Source: Anaspis maculata
Lineage: Eukaryota > Arthropoda > Insecta > Coleoptera > Scraptiidae
Reading direction: 5' to 3'
Length of the DNA: 64,000 nt
Assembly (NCBI GenBank): GCA_949128115.1
Contig: OX421961.1
Span: forward strand, 50,578,171 to 50,642,170
Made by a program: the position numbers and the translations under genes. Shown piece by piece: positions 24,115 to 36,272 of this stretch. Position 1 is the first letter of the stretch. The number at the start of each line of letters is the position of its first letter. The notes beneath the pieces were generated by a model. That model had not been told where the DNA came from. It did no database searches and was given only the letters and a program-made list of their open reading frames with translations.

Positions 24115-24511
24115 TCAATTCAAAGCAGAAGAAGTGTCACCGGCACGCGCAGACAGCGAATTTTCCGCCTTCAAAACTCGGAAAATGGAATTTAAGGAAA
24201 TGACTAACGACGCGATGCCCAGGAAAACGGCTAAAGCTGCTCCTGGAATGGTTCCTGATTGAAAACAACACATCATGAAGGTCACGCATGCTTTCGCGAT
24301 TTCCCTATATGTAAAGTAAATTGGGTGTCACCTATATTGATTTTCCCGTTGGTCATGTACAGCACGTGCTATGAATAAATATCACGAAATTGCATGCCAC
24401 AATTTCCATCAGCAGCCACCTCCGCAGATCAACGGTGGAGTCAGTGAACAAGAAGCCAAGGTTGGGCTGCAATGCAAAGAAAATCGTGATGTAGCGATTT
24501 TGTCTCGTTGT
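24115..24511 (-). pseudogene. Possible membrane-protein gene fragment with a frame break
   Basis: Two minus-strand segments look like coding sequence. The segment 24115-24254 has a good acceptor (TTGTTTTCAATCAG) and reads a hydrophobic helix containing AVFLGIASLVI, followed by a Ser-rich tail and TGA (24115-24117). The segment 24353-24511 reads an open frame with FFALQPNLGFLF and a second hydrophobic stretch (ACNFVIFI), then TGA. A donor at 24331 joins the last segment in frame only with a different frame upstream (24332-24368, containing YMTNGKINI). So the two hydrophobic parts cannot be fused without a frame change. It may be a decayed gene, an alternative-exon gene or a sequence error. Family not recognised. 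Confidence 0.35.
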
Positions 24512-25168
24512 CTAGCCGCATGAAAATCGTCTTATTATTAGAATAATCTGCAGGCAATTTGCCTGTAGTACAGTCCTTAACATGGCAAATAAACTCAATC
24601 CATTAGCGAATTTGCCACGTCGGAGAGTTTTACCTGGTTTACTTTCATATTTTTTTATGAAAACTAAATAAACTGAAAAGTGATCATATGTATAAAGAAA
24701 CAAGAACAATATATTTTCAATAATATATTTTAGGTTAATTAATTTATTAAAGTATTTACCTATTGTATTGATAGAAAAAGTTAGTGCAGTGTTGAATACT
24801 CGCAGTACCTACCTACATTTCGTGCATAAGTATAAGTAGGCACTTTATAACTTTTTCGGTCGATTATCTTCCGTTTAAAATAGTAAGGAATTTGTATGAA
24901 GTTATAGCAATATTTTATGTAAATAAACAAAGGTGCGTGACTTAATTTTACAATACTTGTAAAGAAATAAATGAGATATTTTATTACAATGTTGTCCACT
25001 TATTCAAAGCGCACTTTAGAGTACCAGTACCAACACTGCCATTAGTGCTTGTGTAGGAGTAGGTGTCCTCATGGTAATTTGATGTATGATGCTCAAGTGA
25101 CGTGCATTATGCTCATAGAGCGAATATCGACGGATCGGATCAGATTGGATACCAAATCTGAAGATTTT

Positions 25169-25323
25169 AGCTGGATTCCCAGTTGCGAATATTCGGACAG
25201 AAAATGCGAAATTTTGAAATTTATTGTAAAAGTCGTCATATTGGCCAATCAGAGCCCTCGAATTCAAAATTTGACATATAAAATCGCATTTTTGTCCGAA
25301 TATTCGCATCTGGGAACCCAGCT
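25169..25323. repeat. 155-bp foldback MITE
   Basis: The ends AGCTGGATTCCCAGTTGCG and CATCTGGGAACCCAGCT, plus AATATTCGGAC / GTCCGAATATT, form long inverted arms. No clear duplication. The 24520-25168 stretch upstream has no feature. Confidence 0.8.
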
Positions 25324-25329
25324 ATACCA

Positions 25330-25760
25330 GTGCCGTCTTTTGATCAAATGGGGCCCCGGGCACAAGGCAGTGAGGGGGGCCCTCTTAACAAGGCATGCGA
25401 AAAAAAAGCGTGAGTGAGGCAAGAGCACCGCACGCTAAAAGGCTCCGTGAGAACTTTTTGACTTTTCTAGCAAAATTACTAATTTAACAATTTTTTTTTC
25501 ACAAAAATTTCGGGGTTCTTGAAATATTTCAACAGAAAACCGGTCTTTTCTGGATTCGTTTAGTGGGATGAAGCGCCGTGGGCGCTTGGGAGGTAAGGGG
25601 GTGCACGATCAGCTTAAAAAGTGACATAAATAAATAAACGCCGTGAAAAAGATATGAGAACAATATTTTTCGCAAGAATAGTCTTTAGTTTTGGAAGTTC
25701 AAGGAGGCCTCGGGGGCCCCCAAAAAAGCCGAGGCCCTGGGCACAGGCCCTTGTTCAATC
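25330..25760. repeat. Degenerate hAT-like element remnant
   Basis: It begins CAGTGCCGTCTTTTGA followed by GGGGCCCCGGGCACAAGGC. Inverted G/C-rich blocks near 25700-25755 (AGGCCCTGGGCACAGGCC) form the other side. CAGTG-type ends with CCGGGC-rich sub-ends are typical of hAT (Tip100-like) relics. The right terminus is not clear. Confidence 0.4.
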
Positions 25761-26684
25761 GCCAAGATGTCAATAATGAGTTGAACTACAGAAGAGCAGA
25801 GGACTATCTTGAGAAGACACCTCATTAATTCTTTGAAGCACGTGCAACAAAGATACACTCATCCGAAGCTGGAAATAAGATATCGTTTTTCTTTTGCACA
25901 CAGTAGAGAGTTTATAAAATAAAAGTCATTATTTAACGATAACGTGTTGAGCAAAATGTTAAAAGTAATTAAAGTTGACGTAGGCTATATTTCACACCTC
26001 TAAATGCATCTTTATCTTTCCTGTTCAATTTGGAAAAAATAATGCTCTTACAAAATCAGCCAGTTAAGGGTGTATGCAAGGGGTAGAGTAATTTTCACAG
26101 CGACTTAGGCAGCCAGAATACAGCAATGAACTACTGGTTGCCTACTTGCCGACTACAACGTTGTCATATTGTATGCATATTTGACAAACAGTGACAAACA
26201 AATAAATTCAAGGTTACGAACTTATTTTACTTTTTTTTTCATGTAAACTGCACTGAATGACACATAAAACAAAAAAGTACGCCCTTTTTTGTCCTTTTTG
26301 TTTTCCTATCCCACTGGCATTTAAACGTATCTGCTCAATTTTCAGCAGGTTCATGAATATTAGTTGCTTTCAAATGTCTTCTGCAAAGAAGCATGAGGTG
26401 TAGGCGAGGCTCTCGAAATTTTGCATTTTGTACAGTAACAAGAGACAAATTTTGTCTTGAAAATCATAATTGCCTGTCGTCATAACAACTTTACCAACAA
26501 AAGTAATAGTCGTGATTATTGCATACAACGACTTTGATTATCAGAGCTATAAGTATAATAATCACCTATCTAAAGCACACTGTCAATGGCAACTGAATAA
26601 ATTGGATACAAACAATAAAACCTGACCGCTGTCATTTTGAATATCTTTTTTGCAATAATCAGCAGAATATCCCTTGTGCTTTTA

Positions 26685-26945
26685 ATTTTCTCAGATAATT
26701 CTGGCCAAGCGTTTCCCACGAACTGGTTGTCGCTAGATAAATGCGCTTCTTCTACAGAATCGGACATTCATCGTTACAACCAGCACTCGCTTGGCCAAAA
26801 TTTTCGTGAACATCTAAGCACTTGTGATGTTACTCTTGATTTAACAAAATCTGACGGATGTTTACTTTGGACCTCCTTTTTCGAATTTTCCCAGATAATT
26901 TTGCTCAAGCGTGCTCTCTCGGGCTGGTTGTTCCTAGATGAATTT
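26685..26945. repeat. Repeat cluster with direct and inverted copies
   Basis: The block TTTTCTCAGATAATTCTGGC with GGTTGTCGCTAGAT (26687-26740) recurs directly at 26885-26938, and partly inverted (CCAGCACTCGCTTGGCC) at 26780-26800. Probably a decayed foldback. Bases 25761-26684 and 26946-27675 carry no supportable feature. Confidence 0.5.
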
Positions 26946-27677
26946 GAATAGAGCTCAAGAAGAAAATACGGGCTTTTGTGTGCCAATGGTAGTCGATTGG
27001 AGCCGGCAACTTACGATTGAGCTTCGAGCCTTTCAAAATAAATATTATAGGAATACTCTTCAAGCTCCGCTACGTTTTCGACGAAATGGGTTTTTCCCTC
27101 GGATTTTCCTCTCTATTCATTAGACTGAATGTCTGTCGAAACAGAGTTATAACAAATAAGAACACTTATTACCTAATAATTTTGGAATGCTTGGTGAATT
27201 TGTTTCACTGATATGAACGCCGTATGTAGGTATAGTACAAACTTACCAAGCTCAGGTATTATTTAGGATCTTTCAGTTTCGAACCAGCTAAATACCAACT
27301 TGTATTTTCATGTTTGGTGAACGGATTAGCGCATCGTTGATTATTCGAAATAAACTCCTAGCTCAACAATCGAATTTCAACGAATTCCATTTCACGTTTT
27401 GCAAAATTATACGCTCCATGGAGTAGGTCATCTGCGCATTTTTTTGACTAAGTAGACAACCATAGAAAACTAAGTTTATTGTTATCATAAGAAGCTTTAA
27501 GCTTATACTCGTATCGACTAAGTTACAATATAATGATAGGTACCTACTCCGTCCATCATTTTTGTGCAGCACCAATCAGACATTAGATTGAAAAAATACA
27601 TAGAAATTAATTCCAAAAGAAGCGACATAGAAAGCCAAAGCTCTCCTATTGTCAACTTTCGACGCATGTTAAACGTA

Positions 27678-28272
27678 GGGGAACCCGGGGTAAAAGATGT
27701 ACCGGGGCACAACAGGGTATCCCCCTCAAATCCTTAGAGAGCCCTCTAAAAGGGAAATTTTTAGTGAAGTAATACTGTGGCATCCAGATGTCTCGTCAGT
27801 TGGCAAATTGGCACCCTCCATACACCCAGTTGATACAAACCATCATTCATGGCCGATTTTCGAGTGGCGTTGCAATTTTGTTGAATTTTTGAGGCAAAGT
27901 AAGTTTTCTTTTCAAACTAGGATCAATTGAGACATTTTACTATCAAGTAATCATAGTTTTTGCTCGTATTTGGCGTTAGTGTAGTTTTGAAATCATGAAT
28001 ACAAATTATCAACCCGACATTTACCTATACATTCTTTGCTAGATATTTTATGTGATACCCCATTCTGCCCCGGGTATAAGGCAAACCGCACCGAGACACA
28101 AAAAATTATGTAACTCACTTTGTATCCTATATTTATTATGCTTTTTTTGGTTACAAACAGTAACAAATACTCTATAGGCTATCGATTATTGTAAGCAAAG
28201 TTCAAAGGTTCACTTTAAGTTAGATTCGACATGCCTTTGAACGTTAGGTCCTCCTACTGCCCCGGGTTCCCC
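27678..28272. mobile_element. TA-flanked 595-bp non-autonomous DNA transposon
   Basis: Terminal inverted repeats GGGGAACCCGGGG and CCCCGGGTTCCCC, flanked by TA on both sides (27676-27677 and 28273-28274). This is Tc1/mariner-like target choice. Another CCCCGGG sub-end occurs at 28067. It contains an open frame 27697-27930 with no recognised domain. Confidence 0.75.
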
Positions 28273-28309
28273 TACATATTGAAACTCAACTCACGCTGTT
28301 CAGATATAG

Positions 28310-30300
28310 TGCGACGGTTAACGACAATTTTTCAGGGAAACCTTCCATTTTGTGATAAAAGCATGAAATTTGGCATATACGCTCTACAGACTCTCCTTTA
28401 CTATTTACGAGGCGGACCCACGATGGAACCGCCGTGCAGTTGTCAGAATTGTCATTTGCCTACCTTTCAGGGGCAAAAACTGAAGTCGGTTATCGAGCTG
28501 TTTCAAAAGTGACGTCTATCAATTTAGTAGACCTTCACAGTATAACTTCACCAAAACAGACGTCAATATTACAAAAGGAGAGGGAATGGAAGGGGATAGT
28601 TCAAGCCGCGGCACTGATTTTTTTATTTGTTATTTTCGGACCAAATCGATAAGTTTAGTGTCGTTTCCGACTAAATTACATCTTCTGAATTCAAATTGAA
28701 GGTTGCAATTCCAGTTTGAGAAAAAAAGATTTTGTTTTGTTAACAAAAAAATATATTTCAGAAAAAAATTTTAGGCTTTATTCATTTTGACTTTTATCCT
28801 AATTCAAGACATTCGAAGTGGAAATCGTTATTTAGTTCACTTCTTCAAAGCTTCCTGCCAGGGATGACACGGAATAAAACCCACTTGAAAAACCCACCGG
28901 GTTTTTGACACAAAAACCCACATTGGATTTTCATCAAAAACCCACGCAAAAACACACAAAAAACCCACACAAAAACCCTGACAAAAACGCACACAAAAAT
29001 CCTTATGAAATGTGTTTTTTTTTAGTTTTTAGTACCTACTCTCTATATTGTGTCGTCTCAAATGAGTTCTAGGCCTAAGAAGAGTTTTGAAGAGGCTGAT
29101 CCAGGAAAATTTTTGTGTAACAGTTATCAGCACTAACTTCGAAGAATACAGGTGAGCCGTGAAAGTGGCTGTCGTATAAACTCGCTCCCGATTTACAGAG
29201 GTCCTGTCGTTCATCGGTTGCAACTGTGCATTGATTTGACAGATAGGCAATTTTTACAACAAAATATAGATGGCGCCACACAAAAACCCATCAATATCCC
29301 AAAAACTCACGAAAAACACAAAAACCCACCAAAAACCCACCCACTTTTTCTGAATATATGGGTTTTTGCCAACCCTGCTTCCTGCACATGAAAACCATGT
29401 ACGAGACCTGATTTTTACTTTGACAAGTTCGTGAGCCTCATTTGTTCCGAAAGTCGTGAAAGTAATATGCAATCATTTTCATGTACGAATGGAAGTGTGC
29501 GTGCAAAGGTATCGCGGCGATTCTGCGGCGGTTCCGTCATGGGTGCACCTCTTATATCGTAAAGGACAGTCCATAGACCATGTATGCCAAGTTTCAGGCT
29601 TTTATCACAAACTGCAAGGCTTTGCACGCACACCTCCATTCGTATATGAAAATTAATGAAATTATTGAATATTACTTCTACGACTTTAGGAACAAATGAG
29701 GCTCATGATCTTGTCAGAGTGAAAATCAGATCTCGTATATGGTTTTTATGTACAGGAAGCTTTGAAGAAGTGAATCAAATAAGGATTTCCACTTCGAATG
29801 TCCGAAATTAAGATAAAAGTCAAAATGAAAAAAGACTAAGATTTTTTTCTGAATTTTTTTTTTCAACAAAACAAGATCTTTTTTTTTTCAAACTGCAATC
29901 ACAACATTCAATTTGAACTCAGAAGATGTAATTTAGTCGGAAACGATACCAAACTTGTCAATTTGGTTCGAAATTAACAATTAAAAAAATCTGTGCCGCG
30001 GCTAGAACTATCCCCTCCCATTCCCCCTTCTTTCGTGATATTGACATCTGTTTTGGTGAAGTTATACTGTGAAGGTCTACTGCATTGATAGACGTCACTT
30101 TTGAATCAGCTCGATAACCGACTTCAGTTTTTGCCCCTGGAAGGTAGGCAAATGACAGTTCTGACAGCTGCACGGCGGTTCCATCGTGGGTCCGCCTTGT
30201 AAATAGTAAAGGACAGTCTGTAGAGCATATGTGCCAAATTTCATGCTTTTATCACAAAATGCAAGGTGGTTCTTGCTAATCGCCGCACTAATAATTTTGC
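28310..30300. repeat. 2-kb palindromic foldback with nested insertions
   Basis: Left arm 28310-28858 plus 29378-29490 and right arm 29640-30300 are inverted copies. They share GTGATAAAAGCATGAAATTT, GGACCCACGATGG, AACTGAAGTCGGTTATCGAG and TTTGAAGAAGTGAA blocks. The centre is an inner inverted pair (29470-29655). The left arm is interrupted by the hAT-like element at 28859-29377. Matching 50-residue open frames in both arms simply mirror the repeat. Confidence 0.85.
28859..29377. mobile_element. hAT-like non-autonomous element, 519 bp, 8-bp TSD
   Basis: It begins CAGGGATGACA and ends CCAACCCTG, flanked by the exact 8-base duplication CTTCCTGC (28851-28858 and 29378-29385). CAGGG/CCCTG ends with an 8-base duplication are diagnostic of the hAT superfamily. 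Both sub-terminal regions are packed with AAAAACCCAC-type repeats (28875-29010, 29275-29345). No transposase. Confidence 0.9.
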
Positions 30301-30388
30301 AGCGATTTGTGAAATAAAGAGCGTATTGTTGATATAGCAACCCAAAGTGTTGGGAAGAAGTAATTTTCAAATAAAATTTTTATATATA

Positions 30389-31436
30389 AACTGCGCAACA
30401 AATATGTTGTCGCGAGGGAAAAATTGGTCCGAGTTTGAACCACAATAACTTTTGAATGACACAAACCATTTCGGTTCTGTTTTGACGGTTAGCGAACTCA
30501 GTCTTTCCATTATTCACCTTCAGGAGGTGAAGATTAGGAAGCTCCATGTAAAATATCTACAGGGTGAAATGTAAAACAGTACAAAATTTTAGCAAATTCA
30601 ACGGACCCCCATTTCCAAAATAATTTTTTTTCTCAAACGCAAATGAAAGGATTATAAAGCGTTATATTTAAGCTTGCGCCCAGTTTTGAAATTTTTGGAA
30701 TTGAAAGTCTAGTTCTGACTTTATGATTTTTTTCTCTTGGAGGATGCTGATTGATCCTATCCCTACAAAGAAGACTATGTTACTCTGACGATAGGAGGTT
30801 GCAATTCACGAATATTGTTTCTTGAACGGTTCTCAGCAACTTAACTCGCAGACCATCTGGAATACCTTGATCAAGGCTTCAAAAAGGGGGCCCATTCAAA
30901 ATGGGCGACACAGGTGTTTTCCTTAAAAATTGAATTTGATCAGATTTCCACAACTGAAACAAGCTTTCTTTGTGATTTTGACCTCCTGAACTTGATGCTG
31001 ATGGTCAGTTTTAGTTTTTGATGATGACAGGCTCCTTAGGCTAACATAGTCTTTCTTGTAGCGATAGGATAAATCAGCATCCTCCAAGAGAAAAAAAATC
31101 ATAAAGTCAGAACCAGAGTTCCGATACCAAAAATTTTAAAACTGGGCGCAAGCCAAAACATCACGCTTTATGATCCTTTCATTTACATTTGAGAAAAAAA
31201 ATTATTCTGAAAATGGGGGTCCGTTGAATTTGCTAAAATTTTGTACTGTTTTACATTTCACCCTGTAGATATTTTACATGGAGCTTCCTGATCTTCACCC
31301 CCTGAAGATGAATAACGGAAAGACTGAGCTCGCTAACCGTCAAAACAGAATCGAAATGGTTTGCGTTATTCAAAAGTTATTGTGGTCCAAAGTTGGACCA
31401 ATTTTTCCCTTGCGACAACATATTTGTTGCGCAGTT
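30389..31436. repeat. 1,048-bp TA-flanked foldback
   Basis: The ends AACTGCGCAACAAATATGTT and the inverse are flanked by TA (30387-30388 and 31437-31438). Arms of about 400 bases pair throughout, with TACAGGGTGAAATGTAAAAC and GGACCCCCATTT blocks. A diverged relative lies at about 63600-63930. Bases 31439-32111 show no feature. Confidence 0.85.
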
Positions 31437-32114
31437 TATTAAGTAAGTATACTATCCTAAAGGTACTGTTTTCATTAAAACCATAATTAAAACGAAATGA
31501 AGCTTCCACGGTAGAAGCTGGTTTCCATTTTGGTTTGAATTACAAGATAAGATGTCATCGTACACATGGCATTTTCACTCCCTGACTTTGACTGAGACAC
31601 TGGTAAAATTCGAACTTTCAGAGAGAGAATTGTATGTGCTCGTGCCTACTCAGAGAGAGCGTCCTAAAATCTTGAGCATTCAAACAATAGAGAGTTATTG
31701 CAGATGAAATAAGGGCAAGCAGTATTGAAAGCGGCACTATTTTGACACCTACGCTTGCGCAAATTAGTGCGACGTTAAATTTCCCTTAATAAGGATAGTG
31801 CTGATGCCTCCTGCCTTTATTTGTGCACACTTTAGGTCGACCTTATTTATACTTTATTTTGACAAGCCCCAAAAATGGCCCTGTACTTAGTGTATTGTTG
31901 GTTGCCTATATTCGTCCAATTTCGAGCTAACTTCCCTTACATTATTGAATGGGGGGCTAATTTTTTGCAGATAGACTCTGCAGGCCTTGCAGTACACGTG
32001 TGCAAGAAATCAGGCCCGTCAGAGGGGTCCTTGTGTCCCGCATGCAATTTGCACCCTAACTTTAAATTGAGACTAAAAATTTAGGTTAGGAATTGGGAAT
32101 CACGGGGCAAGTAA

Positions 32115-32279
32115 AGGTGCGTTCAGTCAGCTTATTTAGCCGCAGTTTTAATTTTAGTCGCAAGCGCAGCGACGCCTATTGGCTCTTATGAACCAGCCTC
32201 CTCAGAGCAGCCAATAAGCGATGCAGCGCTTAAGACTAAAATTAAAACTTGCGGCTAAATAAGCTGACTGAACGCACCT
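32115..32279. repeat. TAA-flanked MITE (PIF/Harbinger-like), copy 1
   Basis: 165 bases. The ends AGGTGCGTTCAGTCAGCTTA and the inverse are flanked by TAA on both sides (32112-32114 and 32280-32282). It is nearly identical to the copy at 62599-62764, which has the same TAA duplication. Confidence 0.88.
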
Positions 32280-32404
32280 TAAGGGAATTGGCGATCTGCA
32301 ATAACTCTTATTCAACAACCAAAAATAAGGTAAGCAGTATTTTAATAACGCCTCCTTTAATAGTGCCGTGCAGTAAAATGGCATTCTGCAATAACTCTCT
32401 AATA

Positions 32405-32640
32405 AGAATAACGCGGGTGGTTAATTTTTGTTTTTGTTTATTTAATGTCGACCTATTTCCGCAACGGGCCTCGACACCGACGTCGGTGAATGGTTTCCTG
32501 GTTTTCTCCACTATACCGGAAATTTTGCGGATCCCCTGTGTGTTCCAACACAGGGTAGGCATTTTCAACGACCACCAACATCGCATGAGGTCAGCACCAT
32601 CGTTCACATTTTACTTGCTATGCAGCACCTTCCATTTAGC
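32405..32640 (-). mobile_element. tRNA-derived SINE, 5'-truncated copy
   Basis: The reverse complement matches the body and tail of the SINE at 58463-58810: GCGATGTTGGTGGTCGTT, GTTGGAACACACAGGGG, CATTCACCG and GTTGCGGAAATAGG in the same order. It ends in an A-rich tail (TTAAATAAACAAAAACAAAAA). The tRNA-like head is missing, as expected for a copy truncated during reverse transcription. Bases 32661-33590 downstream have no supportable feature. Confidence 0.8.
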
Positions 32641-34057
32641 AAGAATTCTAACCTAACTGAATCCAAGAACTTGTGTGGTTGGACATGCACATTGCTGCTG
32701 AGCTGCTGTGAGGGGACGATCCGCGCTATTATAATCCTAGAGAGGAATAATGAAACAGTATGGAATCGATGAAACATAAATATGTGATTTGGGATTTGGG
32801 CCTCCAGTTATGGCACATAAAACCTTTACTAACGGGGTGAATATTTACGATTGTACAGCGTTTACGGCCGCGGAATGTTCATACAATTTTTTTATTGTCG
32901 CAATTCGTATTGTTTACCCATGTACTTATTTCTATGTATTATTGTTCTACATGATGCATTGCGCTCGTCTCGATGGCATCAACAGAGTAATTCAATTGAA
33001 ATTTTATGCATCCAAGTATAGACGAGTGGGGACGTATTGCAGTTTCTTACGCGGAAAATGTAGGATGACCGTAGGCCTCTCGACTCTCGATCCATTGAAT
33101 GCTAAAAAGTTTTTTCGCAAAAACCCGGTGAACCCAGTTTAAATGCGGATTTCCTGAAGCTGGTTCTTATCTGCATGCCACCCCAGTTTCAAGGCTAATG
33201 TCGGCACGTTTCCCATTTACCTTCAGCATTAACCTTTTTTTGTGTTATTACACTTACCTATACGTATTGTTTCTCATCAGCCGGTGTATAATATGCAAAT
33301 CGCCAATTACACGCAGCGTCGTTTTATTGTTCGTATTATGAGAATAAATCCATAAATAAATAGGTAGGTAGGCAGCAGGTACTTGTTCTGGTACAATACA
33401 TATAACGCAGATCAAATCTGATGATCTAGATTTGTGCGTCAAATGCCACAGTTGTGACATCGGCTGATTTTCAAACGATTTGTGGGTTGATAACTAGCAA
33501 GCGCATACCTTTCCTTCCTGAAACCCTCGCCTTAGCTCAATGCATGGCTCCATCCGATTTTAATGTTGGATGATTACTGATATTGATTATACAGGGTCTT
33601 TTTTTATGGATGTCATCATTTGAATGGCTTCTGACAGGCGAAGTAAGAAACTTAGGGGCATGGCAGCATCTTGTAACTTATAGTTTCAAGTTTTGTTTGA
33701 CACTACAACCACAGCTGTCAGCCATCAACTTTGTCTGCACGGTGCGACAGAACAAAATGTTGTGCTTGGCCATAGAAGGTAACAGTGTTAAAAAGTCGCT
33801 TCAATTTTTCTTTGTAGGCATTCTCAAAGACCAGGTATTCACAGACGTAATCAGGGACATTTCGTTATCTTGAGAAGAGAATCAAAAATATCTGCACTGA
33901 AGTTACGTCTCGAGATTCTGTGACACCCGCCATGCACAGCATTTCTGATAAAAGACTTTTTTGGGAAACGGCGGCCATGACCCTGAAGTCGCACGAAGAC
34001 AACTTTCACCGTATCAACATTCAAATTCTAGGTTTCAATTTGTTACAAGTTACAAGT

Positions 34058-35609
34058 TGTGATAAACCGCCCCAAAACGGCGATTAAACGCGCCACAGAG
34101 AGCACAGAGCAAGCGCGCGACTAGTTCCGCGTTCCGCCACGAGATAGGCGCGCGCGCTCCAACCTACTACGGCTGACCCCGCGGTTCAGCGTAAGAGAGT
34201 TTTAGTACCGTTCAACGAATCATTTACAGATGGCGCAGGCGCTCTTGCCTACTATTGCGAGCCTCGCCATCACGCGTAAAGACATTTTTGATGCGTGGCA
34301 TCTTTAACAGTTCCCATCCATACTGTTCACATAACCTTTCCCATTCCTTGTTCCATGGCTTCGGCCGATTCCGGTAATAGGTACCAGTCATTCTACTGAC
34401 TCGTTGGAGTGTTGTTGCAATCAACTGGACGAACACTTCCAAAGCAGAACAACCTGAACAACCATGTCCTTCATTGGACATAACCGCTCTCAAAAGGTCG
34501 TGGGGAAGCCAGATGACGATTAACATCTCCAAACGTTGTACCTAGGTACCAACTCCATGTCCACGGTGTTCACTGAGTCTTTTCTTCAAGATTCGCTGGT
34601 GTGCACCTGACTGGGGAGTATGAATGTGTTGTCTGTCCTGGCTACTGGCGTTCGTGGATACCCCGTGTCCTGGAGCAAGTCTAGTCGTGGATAGACTGTG
34701 TGAGAGGTCTGTCCTGGCTACTGGCGTTCGTGGATACTCAGTGTCCTGGAGCAAGTCTAGTCGTGGATGACTGTGTGAATGAGGTCTGTTGAGCTGTCCT
34801 GGCGTTGAGGTCTGTCCTGGCTACTGGCGTTCGTGGACACCCCGTGTCCTGGAGCAAGTCTAGTCGTGGATGACTGTGTGAATCAGGTCTGTTAAGGTCT
34901 GTCCTGGCTACTGGCGTTCGTGGATACCCCGTGTCCTGGAGCAAGTTTAGTCGTGGATGACTGTATGAGCAGAGCTACTCCGAGTAACCGGCAGGTCGTG
35001 GATCCGGCGTGTCCAGGCCGGGTTATTGCGTGAGTAGTTACGATTGTTGCTGGGAGATCGGCTGGTCGTGGACACAAAACTCCGGTAGTGTCCTGGCCGG
35101 ATCTTGCCAGCACAGTCCGTGCGAATGAATGTGTGAATGAGGGGGTAAATTTGAGAGAAAGGTAGTCAGGTGCACGCTGCACACGTCGCACCGCATCGTT
35201 ATCAAACTCCCCTCCGAACTGCGCTCTGTACTACGTCACACCCTCCCCTCGCGTCACGTGCTTTGTGGTAGGATCCTTTGCGGGATAGGTTTTTGTTATT
35301 CCCATCTCTTGGCTGTAATTATTTGTGTAACAATTGCTGTAAATATTTGTGTAACAATCACTGTCATTTTGTGTGAAACCCTTTTGTACGTAAATTAATT
35401 GTGTGTTCAATATACTTGTTAAACTACATGCGAGTTTACTTTCCCTGCGGTCAGTAGGGTGGCGCCCGAGCAATCTAAGCTGAGAGAAACTTGAACCTAT
35501 GCAAGGAGAGTTGACAACCCTTGACTACCTGCGTGAAATCTGAGCCTCAGCGCTCCGAGCATCAGCGCTCATCATAAATAACGGGCGACCTCAAAGAACC
35601 CCCGTTACA
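34058..35609. mobile_element. Probable solo LTR, 1,552 bp, 4-bp TSD
   Basis: It starts TGTGATAAACC and ends CCGTTACA, the TG..CA form of an LTR. It is flanked by AAGT on both sides (34054-34057 and 35610-35613). The site is interpretable because the related foldback at 46377-47280 lacks the insertion. It contains a 75-base tandem repeat (34637-34980) and a TGGCGCCCGAGC motif near 35461. No gag-pol is present. LTR superfamily not assigned; a 4-base duplication would suit Ty3/gypsy. Confidence 0.7.
34637..34985. repeat. Minisatellite inside the LTR, unit about 75 bp
   Basis: Four copies of a unit containing GTCCTGGCTACTGGCGTTCG, GTGTCCTGGAGCAAGT and TAGTCGTGGAT, starting near 34637, 34711, 34812 and 34897, separated by short variable linkers. 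Degenerate versions (CTGGTCGTGGACAC, GTCCTGGCCGG) continue to about 35110. Minus-strand open frames across it are by-products. Confidence 0.85.
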
Positions 35610-36161
35610 AAGTGAACTGGTACAGAAATGGAGGAGAATTTTGAATTTCAAAATAAAGAAACAAAAAATTTGCAACTTTGAGGCTCCTGGCACCGTGTAC
35701 ACGAAGTTGATGACTGCCAACCATGGTTGTAGTGTCAAACAAAACTTGAAACTGTGAACTACAAGATGCTGCCATAGCCTTGTCAAAAAGTTGCTTACTT
35801 TATTTACCAGAAGCTTCCGGAATAGTGACATTGCTAAAAAAAGACCCTGTAAACTTTGCCTTGGTAAAACAAGGAAGATCTCAATTCAGACCGTTTCTTT
35901 TACGCAGGAACCATGATTTTTATGGATAATTAGGCATCATTTTAGAAAAACGCCCCTTTGTGTGTCGATCAAAAAGACCGTGAATATACGGTCCTTGCAG
36001 AAACTTCATCTTTTGAAACATTGATTTGTTTAATTATTTGGAACGTTGCTTACAGCAACAAAACGTCTAAGCAAAAGGTACAGCTGGAAAAAAGGGTTCA
36101 GTCGTTTTGAACTGAAGATCAAGGTTATAGGTTGAAACTTTTGAGCACAAACAACATAGTA

Positions 36162-36272
36162 CCGTATGATCAAAAACTTTCTCACTGGTGGTCCTGGTCA
36201 TTGGCAGGCAAACGAGGCTGATTTTGGCCAGGCCACAGCCTCCCTTGAGTAAGACAGTTTTTGATCATACGG
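36162..36272. repeat. TA-flanked 111-bp MITE
   Basis: Ends CCGTATGATCAAAAACT and its inverse, TA on both sides (36160-36161 and 36273-36274). Confidence 0.85.

Larger units (their letters stand above)
33592..35849. repeat. TA-flanked foldback interrupted by a solo LTR
   Basis: The ends CAGGGTCTTTTTTTA and the inverse are flanked by TA (33590-33591 and 35850-35851). Arms 33592-34057 and 35610-35849 share TTTTGTTTGACACTACAACC, ATCAACTTTGT and GCAGCATCTTGTA-type blocks. Without the LTR the element is about 700 bases. A second copy is at 46377-47280. Confidence 0.8.

Noticed and set aside
28231..30370. Two similar 70-90 aa ORFs containing a CSCQNCHLP segment as a gene pair
   Set aside because: They lie in opposite arms of one palindrome, so similarity is by duplication; no start, splice or domain evidence.
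34224..34532. 102-aa minus-strand ORF in the LTR
   Set aside because: No recognised domain, antisense to the LTR, and ends in repeat sequence.
35455..35480. TGGCGCCCGAGC as a primer binding site marking the LTR end
   Set aside because: The AAGT duplication and the terminal CCGTTACA place the end 130 bases downstream; kept only as an oddity.
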